The translations under genes were made by a program, and so were the position numbers. A DNA stretch of 64,000 bases, from contig CAJTTD010000003.1 of NCBI GenBank assembly GCA_910579205.1, positions 155,400 to 219,399 on the forward strand. Direction: 5' to 3'. Below are positions 50,159 through 59,124 of the stretch, in pieces. The DNA is from an uncultured Christensenella sp. (GTDB lineage Bacteria; Bacillota; Clostridia; Christensenellales; Pumilibacteraceae). Below the pieces are notes generated by a model. It saw only the letters and a list, made by a program, of their open reading frames with translations. It had not been told where the DNA came from and ran no database searches. Positions within the stretch are counted from its first letter, which is position 1; the number at the start of each line of letters is the position of its first letter.

Positions 50159-50575
50159 TTACTTTACCTCGTAATGCTTGACGTTAAACTCCAACATTTT
50201 GTTGCTTTCGGCGTAATTATCGGGCGACGACGCAAGTACAAAACAATGTGCCGCGTCCGTTATGCCGTTTTTGTAGATTTTTACCATACCGTTTTGCAAC
50301 GCGTCGTACACGGTTTGCACAAATGTCATACGGATTCTCGCGGTTTGCGACGTTCCGTCGGCTTGTTGCTGTATTGCCACCGTGCCGTAAGAGTTGAGCC
50401 ACTCGCAGTAAAAACAATCGGTCTTGATTTCTTTGCCCGTGTCCGCGTCCTTGCCGATAGTGGACGTTATAAAGTCCCAATCGGTGGTATTGCCAACGCC
50501 CGCGACATAGACGCTTTTTTGTACGGCAAATTTTATTAAAGTGCGTCGTTTTTTCGGTCGTTGTTGCTCACTCAT
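50159..50575 (-). CDS. prophage head closure protein-like
   Basis: 138 aa, beta-rich; located between the gp6-like connector and tail completion genes, where head closure (SPP1 gp16-like) proteins are found. Overlaps the upstream gene by 4 bp (ATGA). Family assignment is positional. Confidence 0.6.
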   Translation of the reverse strand: MSEQQRPKKRRTLIKFAVQKSVYVAGVGNTTDWDFITSTIGKDADTGKEIKTDCFYCEWLNSYGTVAIQQQADGTSQTARIRMTFVQTVYDALQNGMVKIYKNGITDAAHCFVLASSPDNYAESNKMLEFNVKHYEVK

Positions 50576-50838
50576 TTTTTACGCCTCCGCAATTGCGATA
50601 TAAGCGATACGATTAAACCCTCTTTTTTGACGATAGAGTTTTCGTCGCCGCGGTCGCGGCAATCTGCCCAAATGCTTTTTATCACATAAGCAGTTGCCGA
50701 CGACGTTGCCTCTTTCGCAACGCCGCAATCTTGCATAAATTCGACCGCCTCGGCGACGTAACCCTCAAACTCTTTGCGTTTATTCGGGTCGGAGTCGCAG
50801 TACCCTAATTTGTATAGTATTTTGTCGATTTCGTCCAT
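50572..50838 (-). CDS. head-tail connector (gp6-like)
   Basis: 88 aa, helical, directly after the capsid gene: size and place of HK97 gp6-type connectors. GGAGG precedes the ATG. Confidence 0.65.
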   Translation of the reverse strand: MDEIDKILYKLGYCDSDPNKRKEFEGYVAEAVEFMQDCGVAKEATSSATAYVIKSIWADCRDRGDENSIVKKEGLIVSLISQLRRRKK

Positions 50839-50905
50839 AAATACCTCCGTTGTCGATTACCGATTTGTATTGACTCGCCCCGACCCGCACGCAAATTACC
50901 GACTG

Positions 50906-52192
50906 TTAGCCGTTGCCGCCGCCGCTGCTCGTCGAGGTTGCTTTCTTGTTGTAATAAAACTTTTTAGGCGCAGCCTTGCCCGCAACCATAAGGTGGGCGG
51001 TGTATTCTATTACGCGGCGTTTGCCTTGCAGTTCGGCGTATATTTCGGTCGGCTTTGTCATATTGAGTATGTAGTTTTTCGCGTTGCCGATAACAAAGTC
51101 GCCGTCGTGCAAACTCTCGTCAACCTCAACGGGGATTGTCGCAATAGACGATATGCCCGTGTTGTTGTAAATCGGGAAAATGTAGCGACCGTTGCTGTCT
51201 TTCTCGAAGGTCATTTCGAGCGACATAGAGCGCGAGATGTAGACTTTTGCGCCGCGTCTTGCACGCCTCGACAACGAGAGGAGTCCCGCCTTGATTGCGT
51301 CAGCCTCTTTGCCCGCAGCATACGCCGTACCCGCGGTTGCGCCAACCGTAACGCCCTCGATACGATTGTTTGTACCCGTACCGTAAAATACCTCGTCGGA
51401 TAACAACAAGTTCATTTCGTTGGCAAGGTCTGCAAGCAAGTAGTCCGTAAACTCCTCGTCGGTCATCGCAAGCAGTTCCATTGTTACCTCTATCGTTAAG
51501 GGGTAATTGCCTTGTGCGAGCGTAAGGTTGCCCCACTTGATAGAGCGGTCGTCCGCGTCTTTGCCCTCGGCTTTCGATTTCGACGATCCGTTGCTCGACT
51601 CGATAACGTACGGGAAAACAACCGCGCCTTTGATGTGCTGCAATTTCACATCGCGGAGGAAGGGACTGTCGGGCGCGTCGGTTTCCAAAAGGTCGTACAA
51701 AACGGTACGGGGGATAAATACGCCGCCGTTGTTTACGCCGTCCGCGTCCGCCGAAGGCGCAACATAGGTGTTGCTCGTGGTAGTCAAAGCCACGCCGAGC
51801 GCACGTTTTTCGCCCGCGGAAAGATTGACGGGGGTGTTGAGCAAGTTTGCCCGCACTTGTTTGCCGAAAGCGATTTTTGCGGTACGCAATTCTGCTGCGT
51901 CGGTCGCTGCCGTTTCGCGCTGTTCGTCTGCCGTATCAAACAATACGACTTTGTTTTTACTGCCCGCGGGTGGCGTTGTTTCGCCGTTTGCAACGGGGGC
52001 AGGACGCGCCGCACGCTCCTCGGTGGCTGCTTGTTCGTCCGCCGCGTTGTCGCGTTCCTCCGCCTCGATTTCGGCGATTTTGAGCGCGTTTCTTTTGAGT
52101 TCGGTTTCGATTTCGGCGAGGCGTTTTTCGTCCGCGTTATCGATTTCGGCAATCAATGCCTTTCTTTGTTCGACAAGTTCTTTCTTTGTCAT
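50906..52192 (-). CDS. HK97-type major capsid protein
   Basis: 428 aa with an N-terminal coiled-coil scaffold (LVEQRKALIAEIDNADEKRL...), an Ala/Pro linker, and the HK97 fold starting near residue 140 (NNGGVFIPRTVLYDLLETDA). The E-loop and spine-helix blocks are present (ALGVALTTTSN; LADLANEMNLLLSDEVFYGTGTN; YGTGTNNRIEGV). The scaffold domain is cut off by the protease encoded upstream. The ATG overlaps the protease stop. C-terminal Gly/Ser-rich tail. Confidence 0.93.
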   Translation of the reverse strand: MTKKELVEQRKALIAEIDNADEKRLAEIETELKRNALKIAEIEAEERDNAADEQAATEERAARPAPVANGETTPPAGSKNKVVLFDTADEQRETAATDAAELRTAKIAFGKQVRANLLNTPVNLSAGEKRALGVALTTTSNTYVAPSADADGVNNGGVFIPRTVLYDLLETDAPDSPFLRDVKLQHIKGAVVFPYVIESSNGSSKSKAEGKDADDRSIKWGNLTLAQGNYPLTIEVTMELLAMTDEEFTDYLLADLANEMNLLLSDEVFYGTGTNNRIEGVTVGATAGTAYAAGKEADAIKAGLLSLSRRARRGAKVYISRSMSLEMTFEKDSNGRYIFPIYNNTGISSIATIPVEVDESLHDGDFVIGNAKNYILNMTKPTEIYAELQGKRRVIEYTAHLMVAGKAAPKKFYYNKKATSTSSGGGNG

Positions 52193-52890
52193 AGTGTGTT
52201 ATACCTCTCTTTTAATAAAATTTTTTTCTTTGCTAACTGTAAAGCCGCCGCCCGCTTTTCAGTGTCCGCTCTTTTTTCGTTTTCCAACGCAACGGCGAGG
52301 ACGCTATCCAACGTCTTTTTATCGTTATCCAACGTCGCCGAGCGAGCGTATATCGAGGTTTGCGCGTATGCGCCGTCGTTTACGGCGGATACCTCGAAAA
52401 CCCTTGATATTTTTGTAATGCGGCGTATCGGCATAGGCTTGTCGAGGTCAAACCACTCGTCGCCCGACACCTCAACGCCAAATGCAAAGGACATATCCTC
52501 GATGTCGCCGCGGTCAACCGCGCTGCATAATGCGCGTGCCGTTTCGTTTTTCTCGATGTCGAGGCGGGTTGTAATGTGCAACCCCGCGTCGTCGATGTTT
52601 ATGTCCATAGTCGACCGTTTGCCGCGTCTATGACGGGCAAGCGGTATCATACCGTCGTCGTGATTTACCATAAATTTGATGTCGCTTAAATCGGCGTTAT
52701 CGAGCGCGTGCGAGTCGATTTCCTCAAAGAAAAAATCGCCGATAGCGGTACGTTGATTAAAAACTATCGGGTATCCCTCGATAATACCTTCCAACGACTT
52801 GACTTGTACTTGCTGCACGTCGTTCGACTGTGCGCGTTTGATTATTTCGGGGTTTTGTTCGGTCGCCCGTTTAATCGGTTGTTTTGGCAT
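52189..52890 (-). CDS. HK97 family prohead protease
   Basis: 233 aa from the ATG at 52890 (GAGGAGG upstream). It has EGYPIVFNQRTAIGDFFFEE, FMVNHDDGMIPLAR (with the catalytic His) and the Ser region in DIEDMSFAFGV. It cleaves the capsid scaffold during maturation. The longer frame starting at 52986 lies within the end of the portal gene and is rejected; the true overlap with the portal is 20 bp. Confidence 0.92.
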   Translation of the reverse strand: MPKQPIKRATEQNPEIIKRAQSNDVQQVQVKSLEGIIEGYPIVFNQRTAIGDFFFEEIDSHALDNADLSDIKFMVNHDDGMIPLARHRRGKRSTMDINIDDAGLHITTRLDIEKNETARALCSAVDRGDIEDMSFAFGVEVSGDEWFDLDKPMPIRRITKISRVFEVSAVNDGAYAQTSIYARSATLDNDKKTLDSVLAVALENEKRADTEKRAAALQLAKKKILLKERYNTL

Positions 52891-54241
52891 TTTTATCCTC
52901 CTCGGTTGTTTTGTCGTCCGCTGCCGCGTCCGTGTCGTCGTCGGCGGGCGGTGTATTGTTGTCGGTGTCCGCGTCCGTGTCCGCATTTGCAGCGGGGGCG
53001 TTTTTTGCCTTTTTGATATTTTCGAGTTGATACTCGTTTGCGTACGACACGTCGATGTAGTTTAGCGATACGCGGGTCGGTTGGTCGTCGGGTTCATAGC
53101 CGAGTAACTCGCGCCGCTCGGGACGGGACAACAACGCGTCCTCTTGCGTCATTTTGACAATTTCCATACGGCGGGCAAGGGATAGCGACTGCACCAAGCG
53201 GTCGTAATATTTGATTTTGTGTCCGTATGCGAGTTGCTTTTCGGTAAAAAGCGTAATTTTGAAAGCCTCGGCAATCGACGCTAATATGCCCTCGACGGCG
53301 GTTTGATAAAATGCAGCAAACTCGTCGTCAGTGTACTTGCCTAACCATATCGGCAGCGATACGCCGAAGGGGGCGAGTATTTCGTCGCGTATAAACGAGA
53401 GGGTATTTGACGGTATGTCCGCCGCCGCAATATTTATCGGGGTAAACTCGCTTTCGTAGTCGGTTGCAACTATGCCGTATTTACTGTCAAATAAATGCTT
53501 TTCAAATTCCTCTCGGGTAACGGTCTTTTTATCAACGTCGGCAATCGTTTTCATAGACAAAATGCCCTTCAGCGACAAACTCGCCTCTAACGATTTCGGT
53601 ATTGCCTCGTGTATGACGTGCATTGTTTGCAAGTTGTCGAGCAAGTTTTTGTAATTGCCGCCGCCGTTGCGACCGCCGCCCATATATCGATTTGCGCCGT
53701 AACCTTGCCGTATATGGATCACGTCGGAGTACGGCATATCCAATATTACCGTGCCGTCAATGCTTGTAAGTTCGAGACGCATTTCGTCGTCGAGCATATA
53801 CATCTTGACGTTTGCCGCCTCGATAGGATAAAAACCTTTTGTAACGCGCTTGACGTACTTTTTGCCGTTTACCACAATCGGCACGTTGTCGTATTGCCAA
53901 TAGATAAAACAATTTTTGTGTACTTGCGTAATGTAGGCGACTTTGTACAAAAAGTCTTTTTGCCCGCATAGCGGATTGACGCGACCGTTAAATGTTTTGT
54001 TGATGTCGTCGTCGGGTACGTCGATTGTGTGCGGGTTGTCGTGTTCGATAATCGACTTTAATTTACACTTTGACACCTCCTCGCAAACTCGATGTAACGC
54101 CGTAGCGACAATATCGCTTGCGTGTATGTCGTTGCCGTATGACGTAAATAAAACGTTGTTTGCGTTTACGACGCGACTGCTGTAAACATTTTCTTTGCCC
54201 CAACCGAGCAAATTTTGTATCGCGGTTTTTAAGACTCCCAC
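52871..54241 (-). CDS. portal protein (HK97 family)
   Basis: 456 aa. Residues match HK97-type portals: YGNDIHASDIVATALHRVCE near the start, VIHIRQGYGANRYMGG, and SLPIWLGKYTDDEFAAFYQTA with the long C-terminal helical part. The C-terminal 50 residues are Asp/Ala/Thr-rich. The start is a GTG at 54241, with AGGAGG 7 bp upstream. It is the first gene after an own promoter and a hairpin leader. Confidence 0.9.
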   Translation of the reverse strand: MGVLKTAIQNLLGWGKENVYSSRVVNANNVLFTSYGNDIHASDIVATALHRVCEEVSKCKLKSIIEHDNPHTIDVPDDDINKTFNGRVNPLCGQKDFLYKVAYITQVHKNCFIYWQYDNVPIVVNGKKYVKRVTKGFYPIEAANVKMYMLDDEMRLELTSIDGTVILDMPYSDVIHIRQGYGANRYMGGGRNGGGNYKNLLDNLQTMHVIHEAIPKSLEASLSLKGILSMKTIADVDKKTVTREEFEKHLFDSKYGIVATDYESEFTPINIAAADIPSNTLSFIRDEILAPFGVSLPIWLGKYTDDEFAAFYQTAVEGILASIAEAFKITLFTEKQLAYGHKIKYYDRLVQSLSLARRMEIVKMTQEDALLSRPERRELLGYEPDDQPTRVSLNYIDVSYANEYQLENIKKAKNAPAANADTDADTDNNTPPADDDTDAAADDKTTEEDKNAKTTD

Positions 54242-54266
54242 GCTGTAACCTCCTTGACAAAATAAA

Positions 54267-54324
54267 AAGTGAGCCGACACTTGACCCAACGTTTATCACG
54301 TTAAGTCAAAGCACCGACTCACTT
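54267..54324. terminator. leader hairpin/attenuator before the portal gene
   Basis: Outer arms AAGTGAG/CTCACTT enclose an inner TTGAC/GTCAA, AACGT/ACGTT hairpin; on the minus strand a TTTTTATTTT tract follows. It lies between the late promoter and the portal start, so it may act as attenuator or end terL transcription. Confidence 0.55.
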
Positions 54325-54381
54325 GTTTTTGCAATTCGCAAAAATGGAGTACACGCTATTGACGCATATTAAATTTACCCT

Positions 54382-54411
54382 ATTATAGCAAAACAAATTA
54401 CGGTTTGTCAA
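54382..54411 (-). promoter_or_regulatory. promoter of the prophage structural operon
   Basis: TTGACA (54406-54411), 18 bp, TATAAT (54382-54387) on the minus strand, between the terminase and portal genes. Confidence 0.7.
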
Positions 54412-54463
54412 TAATTATTTGCGGCTTTATAGAGTTAAAATCAATAATTGCGTAATTATCGCG

Positions 54464-54646
54464 TTAATTTTTCTCGCCTTTTATGGTAAACGTATATTCT
54501 TGTTTGCATAGCGGGCAAAAGTATGTAACGTTGATTATACCTTTTCGGCGGTCAAATTTGCCGAGCAATCGATTGTGGACGGGGCAACGCACCTCGCGTT
54601 GATAAGCCGATAACGGCAGTCTTTCGTCGTTTTGTTTGTTTTCCAT
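54464..54646 (-). CDS. small zinc-finger protein (Com-like)
   Basis: 60 aa with CPVHNRLLGKFD and CPLC, the pattern of Mu Com-type zinc fingers that bind mRNA or tRNA. GGGGG precedes the ATG, which overlaps the terL stop region. Confidence 0.7.
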   Translation of the reverse strand: MENKQNDERLPLSAYQREVRCPVHNRLLGKFDRRKGIINVTYFCPLCKQEYTFTIKGEKN

Positions 54647-54647
54647 A

Positions 54648-56516
54648 TCAACCCCCGATTTTGGTTATAAACGCGCTCTTGCACTCGCGTAGCGTTGCGT
54701 AAGCAATTATTTTTGATACCGTGCCGTCAATCTTGTTGCCGATGTAACCCGCAACCTTTTCGGGCATTACAAAGCCTTTATTATCGTGCTTAACGGCGGT
54801 GTTGCGAAAGCACCAAGCACATATCTCGTTGCGGTTGTAATTGATGTGTCGCGCTTGTAGGTCTTGCTCGACCGTCCGCGTCGGCGTGTTAAGTGCCTCA
54901 TACGACATTTTGATTTTGGTTAGCACATCGTCGCCAAAGTTTATTGTCGTAATTTTTGCAAATTCTTTTGCGTGCCACTCGTCATACCCGACGCGGTACG
55001 GGCGTATGTGGTACTCGTCGTATATCTCGCGTAAGTATCGAGCAACAACGTCGTCGTCAATAACGTTGCCTTTGACAACGCGGCAAAGTCCCATACGTTC
55101 CCATTGTCTATAATCGCGCCGCTCGGGGTTTGTCGGCGAGTCCGTCGTGGTCGGGTCGTTCGCCTTTGCCTCGGTAACAAAGTACATCGTGTATAAATAC
55201 TTTGTGTCGTCGTTCGGGCGCATAAACAAAAACGTTACGCTGCACAAGTCGTTTGACTCCGCCAAGTCTACACCGACTATACACCAAGAGTTTGCAAAGT
55301 CGGCAAGTTCAAACGTTCCGTCGCACGCCTCGATGTCCGCCGCCCGCAACCAAGCGCGGGACGATAGTTGTTTCAAATTAAACTCTTTCGCAAGCGTAAA
55401 TGCGCGTTGTGCGCCGTTGTTGCGTGCCTCCTCTACAAGGTCGCGCAAGTCCGATATTTTCTTTACGACGTGCAACATCGGGTTTGACTTTGCCCAACTG
55501 CGCTCGTCGTTCCAAACCTCCGACTCGCTGTCTTGCGTGTATAGCCACACAAGCCAACGCGGGCGGTCGAGTTCGCCGCGCAAAACCTTGCGTGCGTCCT
55601 TTAAGCGTTCGTCGAGGTATCCGTCGCGGACAATACCCTCGGTCGTTATTTCAAAGTACAACGGCTCGTCTTGCGTCGTCAAAGACGAGCGCAGCGGCAT
55701 AACGGTCGAGCGGTCTTTCATTTCGTGTACCTCGTCAACGATAACAATTTTGAGGTTTCGACCTTCCTTTGCGCCCGATTTTGCGGACATTTTCTTGATT
55801 GCGCCTTTGTTTTGCGCCGAAAATTTACCCGTCTTTTTCCGCTGCCGCGGGTTTCCGAAAAATATGCCTTTTACGTTCTTGCGCGTTACCTTGCACATCG
55901 CTCGGGATTCTTCTCGAAAGTTGTTAATACAATCAAAGATTAAACCCGCTTGCTCGTAGTCGTTCGACGCGCACATAACTTTTTGTCCCGCCTCGCCGCA
56001 AAACCACTCGGCAAGGGTAAGCGCACCGATAAACGGCGTTTTGCCGTTTTTGCGGGCGACCAATAACAAAACCTCTTTGTACCGACGCACCCAACGCCCG
56101 CCGCCGAGCAATTCCGCGTCATAAACCTCAAAACCGAAAATTGCCTCCGCAATTGCTTTTTGACAAAGCGTTAATATAAACGGCTTGCCCGCAAAAGGCG
56201 ACTCAAAGTGTTTAATTTCGCTTTCGATAAAGTCGATACGTTTATGTGCAGCGGCGAGCGTAAAGTGGTAGATGTCGCCGCGGTACAAGATGTCTTGCAA
56301 CAGCATTTCGAGTTGCGTTTTCAACTCGCGCCCGATTATTATTTCGCCCGAGCGGCAACGTTTGTAATATTCGATAAGAAAACTATGCCCGCCGCCTATA
56401 TCGTCGTTGATTGCTTGCCACCCGTCGATAGGCACAATATCGGGGTTTACCAATACCCACTCAGCAGCGGGCGGCGATCCGCAATTATTCGTATTTGTTG
56501 AGGTCGTCGTCGTCAA
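54648..56516 (-). CDS. terminase large subunit
   Basis: 622 aa. Walker A-like LVARKNGKTPF (about 148), Walker B IVIVDEVHE (about 250), the coupling region EITTEG, and the RNase H-like nuclease with VGVDLAESNDL (about 415) and DEWHAKEF. It packages DNA into proheads. The first available start is a TTG at 56516, since two stop codons lie directly upstream in frame; GGGGGCG precedes it. It overlaps the small terminase by 32 bp. Confidence 0.93.
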   Translation of the reverse strand: MTTTTSTNTNNCGSPPAAEWVLVNPDIVPIDGWQAINDDIGGGHSFLIEYYKRCRSGEIIIGRELKTQLEMLLQDILYRGDIYHFTLAAAHKRIDFIESEIKHFESPFAGKPFILTLCQKAIAEAIFGFEVYDAELLGGGRWVRRYKEVLLLVARKNGKTPFIGALTLAEWFCGEAGQKVMCASNDYEQAGLIFDCINNFREESRAMCKVTRKNVKGIFFGNPRQRKKTGKFSAQNKGAIKKMSAKSGAKEGRNLKIVIVDEVHEMKDRSTVMPLRSSLTTQDEPLYFEITTEGIVRDGYLDERLKDARKVLRGELDRPRWLVWLYTQDSESEVWNDERSWAKSNPMLHVVKKISDLRDLVEEARNNGAQRAFTLAKEFNLKQLSSRAWLRAADIEACDGTFELADFANSWCIVGVDLAESNDLCSVTFLFMRPNDDTKYLYTMYFVTEAKANDPTTTDSPTNPERRDYRQWERMGLCRVVKGNVIDDDVVARYLREIYDEYHIRPYRVGYDEWHAKEFAKITTINFGDDVLTKIKMSYEALNTPTRTVEQDLQARHINYNRNEICAWCFRNTAVKHDNKGFVMPEKVAGYIGNKIDGTVSKIIAYATLRECKSAFITKIGG

Positions 56517-56829
56517 CTACTATCGCCCCCAATAAATCCTTGTTGAGTTTGTGCATACAAGTCGAGTATTGTGCCATATATTTGACTCGCGCTTTGCCCG
56601 CCGCCGTTTCGCGCTGTTCGTGCGGATTGTTTTTGTTGTAAATTATCGACGGCAAGTCTTTTATGTCCTCTAAAATCGCGTACAACTCGGCAACTTTGCG
56701 TATAAGTTGGTCGTTGATTTTGAGTTTTACCTCGTCGACGTTCGCGCCCTTGTAAATATCGATAAGACGCTTGTACTCGCTGTCGGCGAGCGCGTCCTTT
56801 GTTGCTTTCTTTGTGTTGCTTTTTTTCAT
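56485..56829 (-). CDS. terminase small subunit (P27-like)
   Basis: 114 aa, helical, ending YSTCMHKLNKDLLGAIVVDD as in P27-type small terminases that recognise packaging sites. The ATG at 56829 has GGAGG 5 bp upstream. Confidence 0.75.
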   Translation of the reverse strand: MKKSNTKKATKDALADSEYKRLIDIYKGANVDEVKLKINDQLIRKVAELYAILEDIKDLPSIIYNKNNPHEQRETAAGKARVKYMAQYSTCMHKLNKDLLGAIVVDDDDLNKYE

Positions 56830-56841
56830 ATCAACCTCCAA

Positions 56842-56955
56842 AAATAAGGGTTTGCAAACTTTTCGGCGAAAAAGTCAAAATTTAGGTGTGTGTTTTTCAA
56901 AGTTGGGGCGAGGAGTCTTTTTGTGTTTCAAAAATTTGACGAGAGGCGGGGGGGA
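56842..56955. other. gap between HNH and terminase genes, possible cos/pac region
   Basis: 114 bp with a GC-rich end (GAGGCGGGGGGGA near 56942). In HK97-like phages the cos site is usually between an HNH gene and the small terminase. Position only. Confidence 0.3.
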
Positions 56956-57645
56956 TTATCGCTCACTGTATCGCCGCCAATAGTTATCAATCCAACCAAT
57001 GACGGCGTTTAATATCGACTCTCGCTTGATGTCTTGCTGCGCACGTCGTATACACTCGTCGCGTGGTGTTGCTATGTGTACGGGTTCGGCGTTATAGTCC
57101 TCGATAAACCTTTCGCGGTCGTATACATCGGGCAAACCCGCGATAATATAAGCGTCTTGCCACTTGCGCCGCGTCCCCGCCGTTTGTATTTCGTCGAGCA
57201 ATAGATTGCGTATGTTAAACGCAACCGCCTTTGTTGCGTCGGGTTTATCGTACAAGCCGCATATACATATCGCACGATGTATCTTGTCGAGGTCTACAAC
57301 TATATCGTCGCGTGTGGCGACCGTTTCGACGTACGTTGTTTTGCCGCTGCACGGCGAGCCATAGACAAGATAAACGTGCTTTGTGCCGACGACGTTGCCA
57401 AAGCGGCGATGTACGGCATTGTGGCAATTATGACACAGCACCTCGATATTGTCGGGGTTTAACGTAACTCGCGGGTCGTCGATGTTATCGAGCGTCAATT
57501 CCTCTTTGTGGTGTGGTCGCAAATCGTTAATATCAAATATACCGCCACAGCGGGCGCATATACCGCCGCTTTTGATTTTACACGCTTGCGCCAATGACAA
57601 GTAGTCTTTGCGGCAGTAAAACGCGTGTATCGGGTCTAACGCCAT
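56956..57645 (-). CDS. HNH endonuclease fused to a P-loop kinase-like domain
   Basis: 229 aa from the ATG at 57645. Residues 25-85 are an HNH nuclease (CARCGG, LRPHHKEELTLDN, CHNCHNAVHRRF). From residue 90 a second domain starts with YLVYGSPCSGKTTYV (Walker A), then VVDLDKIHRAI and a Glu/Arg-rich end, the AAA_33/polynucleotide-kinase-like fold. HNH proteins next to terminase take part in cos cleavage. The joined kinase is less usual. GGGAGG lies upstream; the longer frame is rejected. Confidence 0.85.
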   Translation of the reverse strand: MALDPIHAFYCRKDYLSLAQACKIKSGGICARCGGIFDINDLRPHHKEELTLDNIDDPRVTLNPDNIEVLCHNCHNAVHRRFGNVVGTKHVYLVYGSPCSGKTTYVETVATRDDIVVDLDKIHRAICICGLYDKPDATKAVAFNIRNLLLDEIQTAGTRRKWQDAYIIAGLPDVYDRERFIEDYNAEPVHIATPRDECIRRAQQDIKRESILNAVIGWIDNYWRRYSER

Positions 57646-57647
57646 AT

Positions 57648-58217
57648 TTACACGCCCTCCCAACCGTCGCTCGGTGCTTTGCCTTGCTCGGCAAGTTCGA
57701 GAGCCTTTTTGCGTAACTCGACCGCGTGTGGATCGCGGGCAAACTCGTCGGGAAAACGATTGATAAGCAAGAATTGCAGCATACCCGCGTCGGGTTTGTT
57801 GTACCGCGTATGTGTAGTCGTTTTGCCGCCCGTTACAACCTTTACGCCGTCTTTTATGGTGTAATACTCAACGACGGTTGTTTCGACGTATGTACCGCCC
57901 GTGGCGACCTCGTATGCGCGGTTGATAAGTTCGGTTTTGAGTGCTTTTTTTGCATTACATAGTATTTCGGCGAGTTCGGTGTGGTCTTTTTTGTATTGCG
58001 TCCATTGAGTTTTGCCGACCTCGTAATATGCGCACAATTGCGCCTCGGTAACGCCGACGCGGTGGTATCGCTCGATTTCGGCGAGGTGTGGCAATATTTT
58101 TGTTTCATATTGCGATTTGCCGCCACCGCGATTTGCCTTTTTCGGTGTTTCCGCGTCCGCCGAAGGCGGCACAACCTTTTTTACCGTTTTTGTGGTCGTT
58201 TTTTGCGATTTTGCCAT
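57648..58217 (-). CDS. small-terminase-like DNA-binding protein
   Basis: 189 aa. A Lys/Thr-rich N-terminus, a helix-turn-helix-like part (GVTEAQLCAYYEVGKTQWTQ), then KKALKTELINRAYEVATGGTYVE and MLQFLLINRFPDEF. This pattern occurs in small terminase-type proteins of other phage groups. With P27-like TerS also present, its role is uncertain. AAGGAGG precedes the ATG. Confidence 0.65.
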   Translation of the reverse strand: MAKSQKTTTKTVKKVVPPSADAETPKKANRGGGKSQYETKILPHLAEIERYHRVGVTEAQLCAYYEVGKTQWTQYKKDHTELAEILCNAKKALKTELINRAYEVATGGTYVETTVVEYYTIKDGVKVVTGGKTTTHTRYNKPDAGMLQFLLINRFPDEFARDPHAVELRKKALELAEQGKAPSDGWEGV

Positions 58218-58220
58218 TTG

Positions 58221-58430
58221 TTAAGCCTCCTTGTCGCCGATTACCGCTTTTGAGATTATGAAAAATGGTAAAAGGGCAATTGCGATAATAAGCGGCACGC
58301 AGCAGTCGAGCCACGATAAAGCGGTTGCGCTGCAAGCCTTGAAAATGAGCATTATTGCCGACATCGGCGCACATACCACGATTACAAAAAACGCGATTAT
58401 ATATATCACGCTGCAAATGCGTTTTAACAC
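58221..58430 (-). CDS. small prophage membrane protein
   Basis: 69 aa with two hydrophobic helices (ICSVIYIIAFFVIVVCA; CVPLIIAIALLPFFIIS). GTG start with GGAGG 9 bp upstream; overlaps the ASCH gene end by 7 bp. No family recognised. Confidence 0.6.
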   Translation of the reverse strand: MLKRICSVIYIIAFFVIVVCAPMSAIMLIFKACSATALSWLDCCVPLIIAIALLPFFIISKAVIGDKEA

Positions 58431-58690
58431 GGCTTTTTACCTCCGCGCAAAGGCTTAATGCTCAAAATCGCATAACCGTCGGCGAGTCCAAAGCCGCAGT
58501 TTTGCAAAATGTAGGTAATGCCGACCGTAACACTGCGCCCCGTGGTTTTGCTGCCGTCAAATTCGCGCAAAATCAAAATATCGCCGACACAAAAGTCGCG
58601 GTCGTTCTTTCGCAGTTCAAACGTCTTTTTGCCGCTTTTGACTGCCTCAAAATACTCGGGCAAGATTTTCAACTCGATTATTTTTGCCAT
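58424..58690 (-). CDS. ASCH/DUF3850 domain protein
   Basis: 88 aa; ILPEYFEAVKSGKKTFELRKNDRDF and GDILILREFD are typical of the DUF3850/ASCH group, an RNA-binding fold common in phages. The ATG at 58690 has GGAGG upstream; the longer frame is rejected. Confidence 0.85.
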   Translation of the reverse strand: MAKIIELKILPEYFEAVKSGKKTFELRKNDRDFCVGDILILREFDGSKTTGRSVTVGITYILQNCGFGLADGYAILSIKPLRGGKKPC

Positions 58691-59124
58691 TGTGTACCTC
58701 CGTATGTGTGTAGTTTTATAATTTTGCCGCTGCCGCGCCAAATCGGCGTAAAGTCCGTCGGTGCAGCCGCTGCCAAGATAAACACTTTGTGATTGTCCGC
58801 CGCTCGCTGCCGACACCATAACCAAAAGCCGTCGTCGGGAGTGGTAGACGTAACGTCGCAATATATCAACGCGCTGCTTGTAGGCGGTAAGCGCAAATCG
58901 GCATATCCGCCGCAGCCGACAAGCACGTCGGGCATTATCGCTTGCAATTCGTCCGCCGCCTTGCCGTTCGGCGCAACTACGAGCCGATGTTCGCAAATGA
59001 TTTTGTCGGCAACGATGTACTTGCCCGCAAACGGTTCGATGTGGTGTTTGATGTTGCCTTCGTAGATGTGCCGTTGTAGTATTGCGGCGATGTCGGCTTT
59101 TATTTTATTCTCGGCGGTTTGCAC
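58678..59124 (-). CDS. degenerate D12-class DNA adenine methyltransferase-like protein
   Basis: 148 aa. IEPFAGKYIVADKIICEHRLVVAPN and ADLRLPPTSSALIYCDVTSTTPDDGF follow the order of D12-class Dam methylases (motif I-like, then the Y-x-D...IYCDPPY block). The catalytic DPPY is replaced by DVTS, and the protein is about half of normal size. It is probably not an active methylase. GTG start, AAGGAGG upstream. Overlaps the Rep end by 20 bp. Confidence 0.55.
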   Translation of the reverse strand: MQTAENKIKADIAAILQRHIYEGNIKHHIEPFAGKYIVADKIICEHRLVVAPNGKAADELQAIMPDVLVGCGGYADLRLPPTSSALIYCDVTSTTPDDGFWLWCRQRAADNHKVFILAAAAPTDFTPIWRGSGKIIKLHTYGGTQWQK

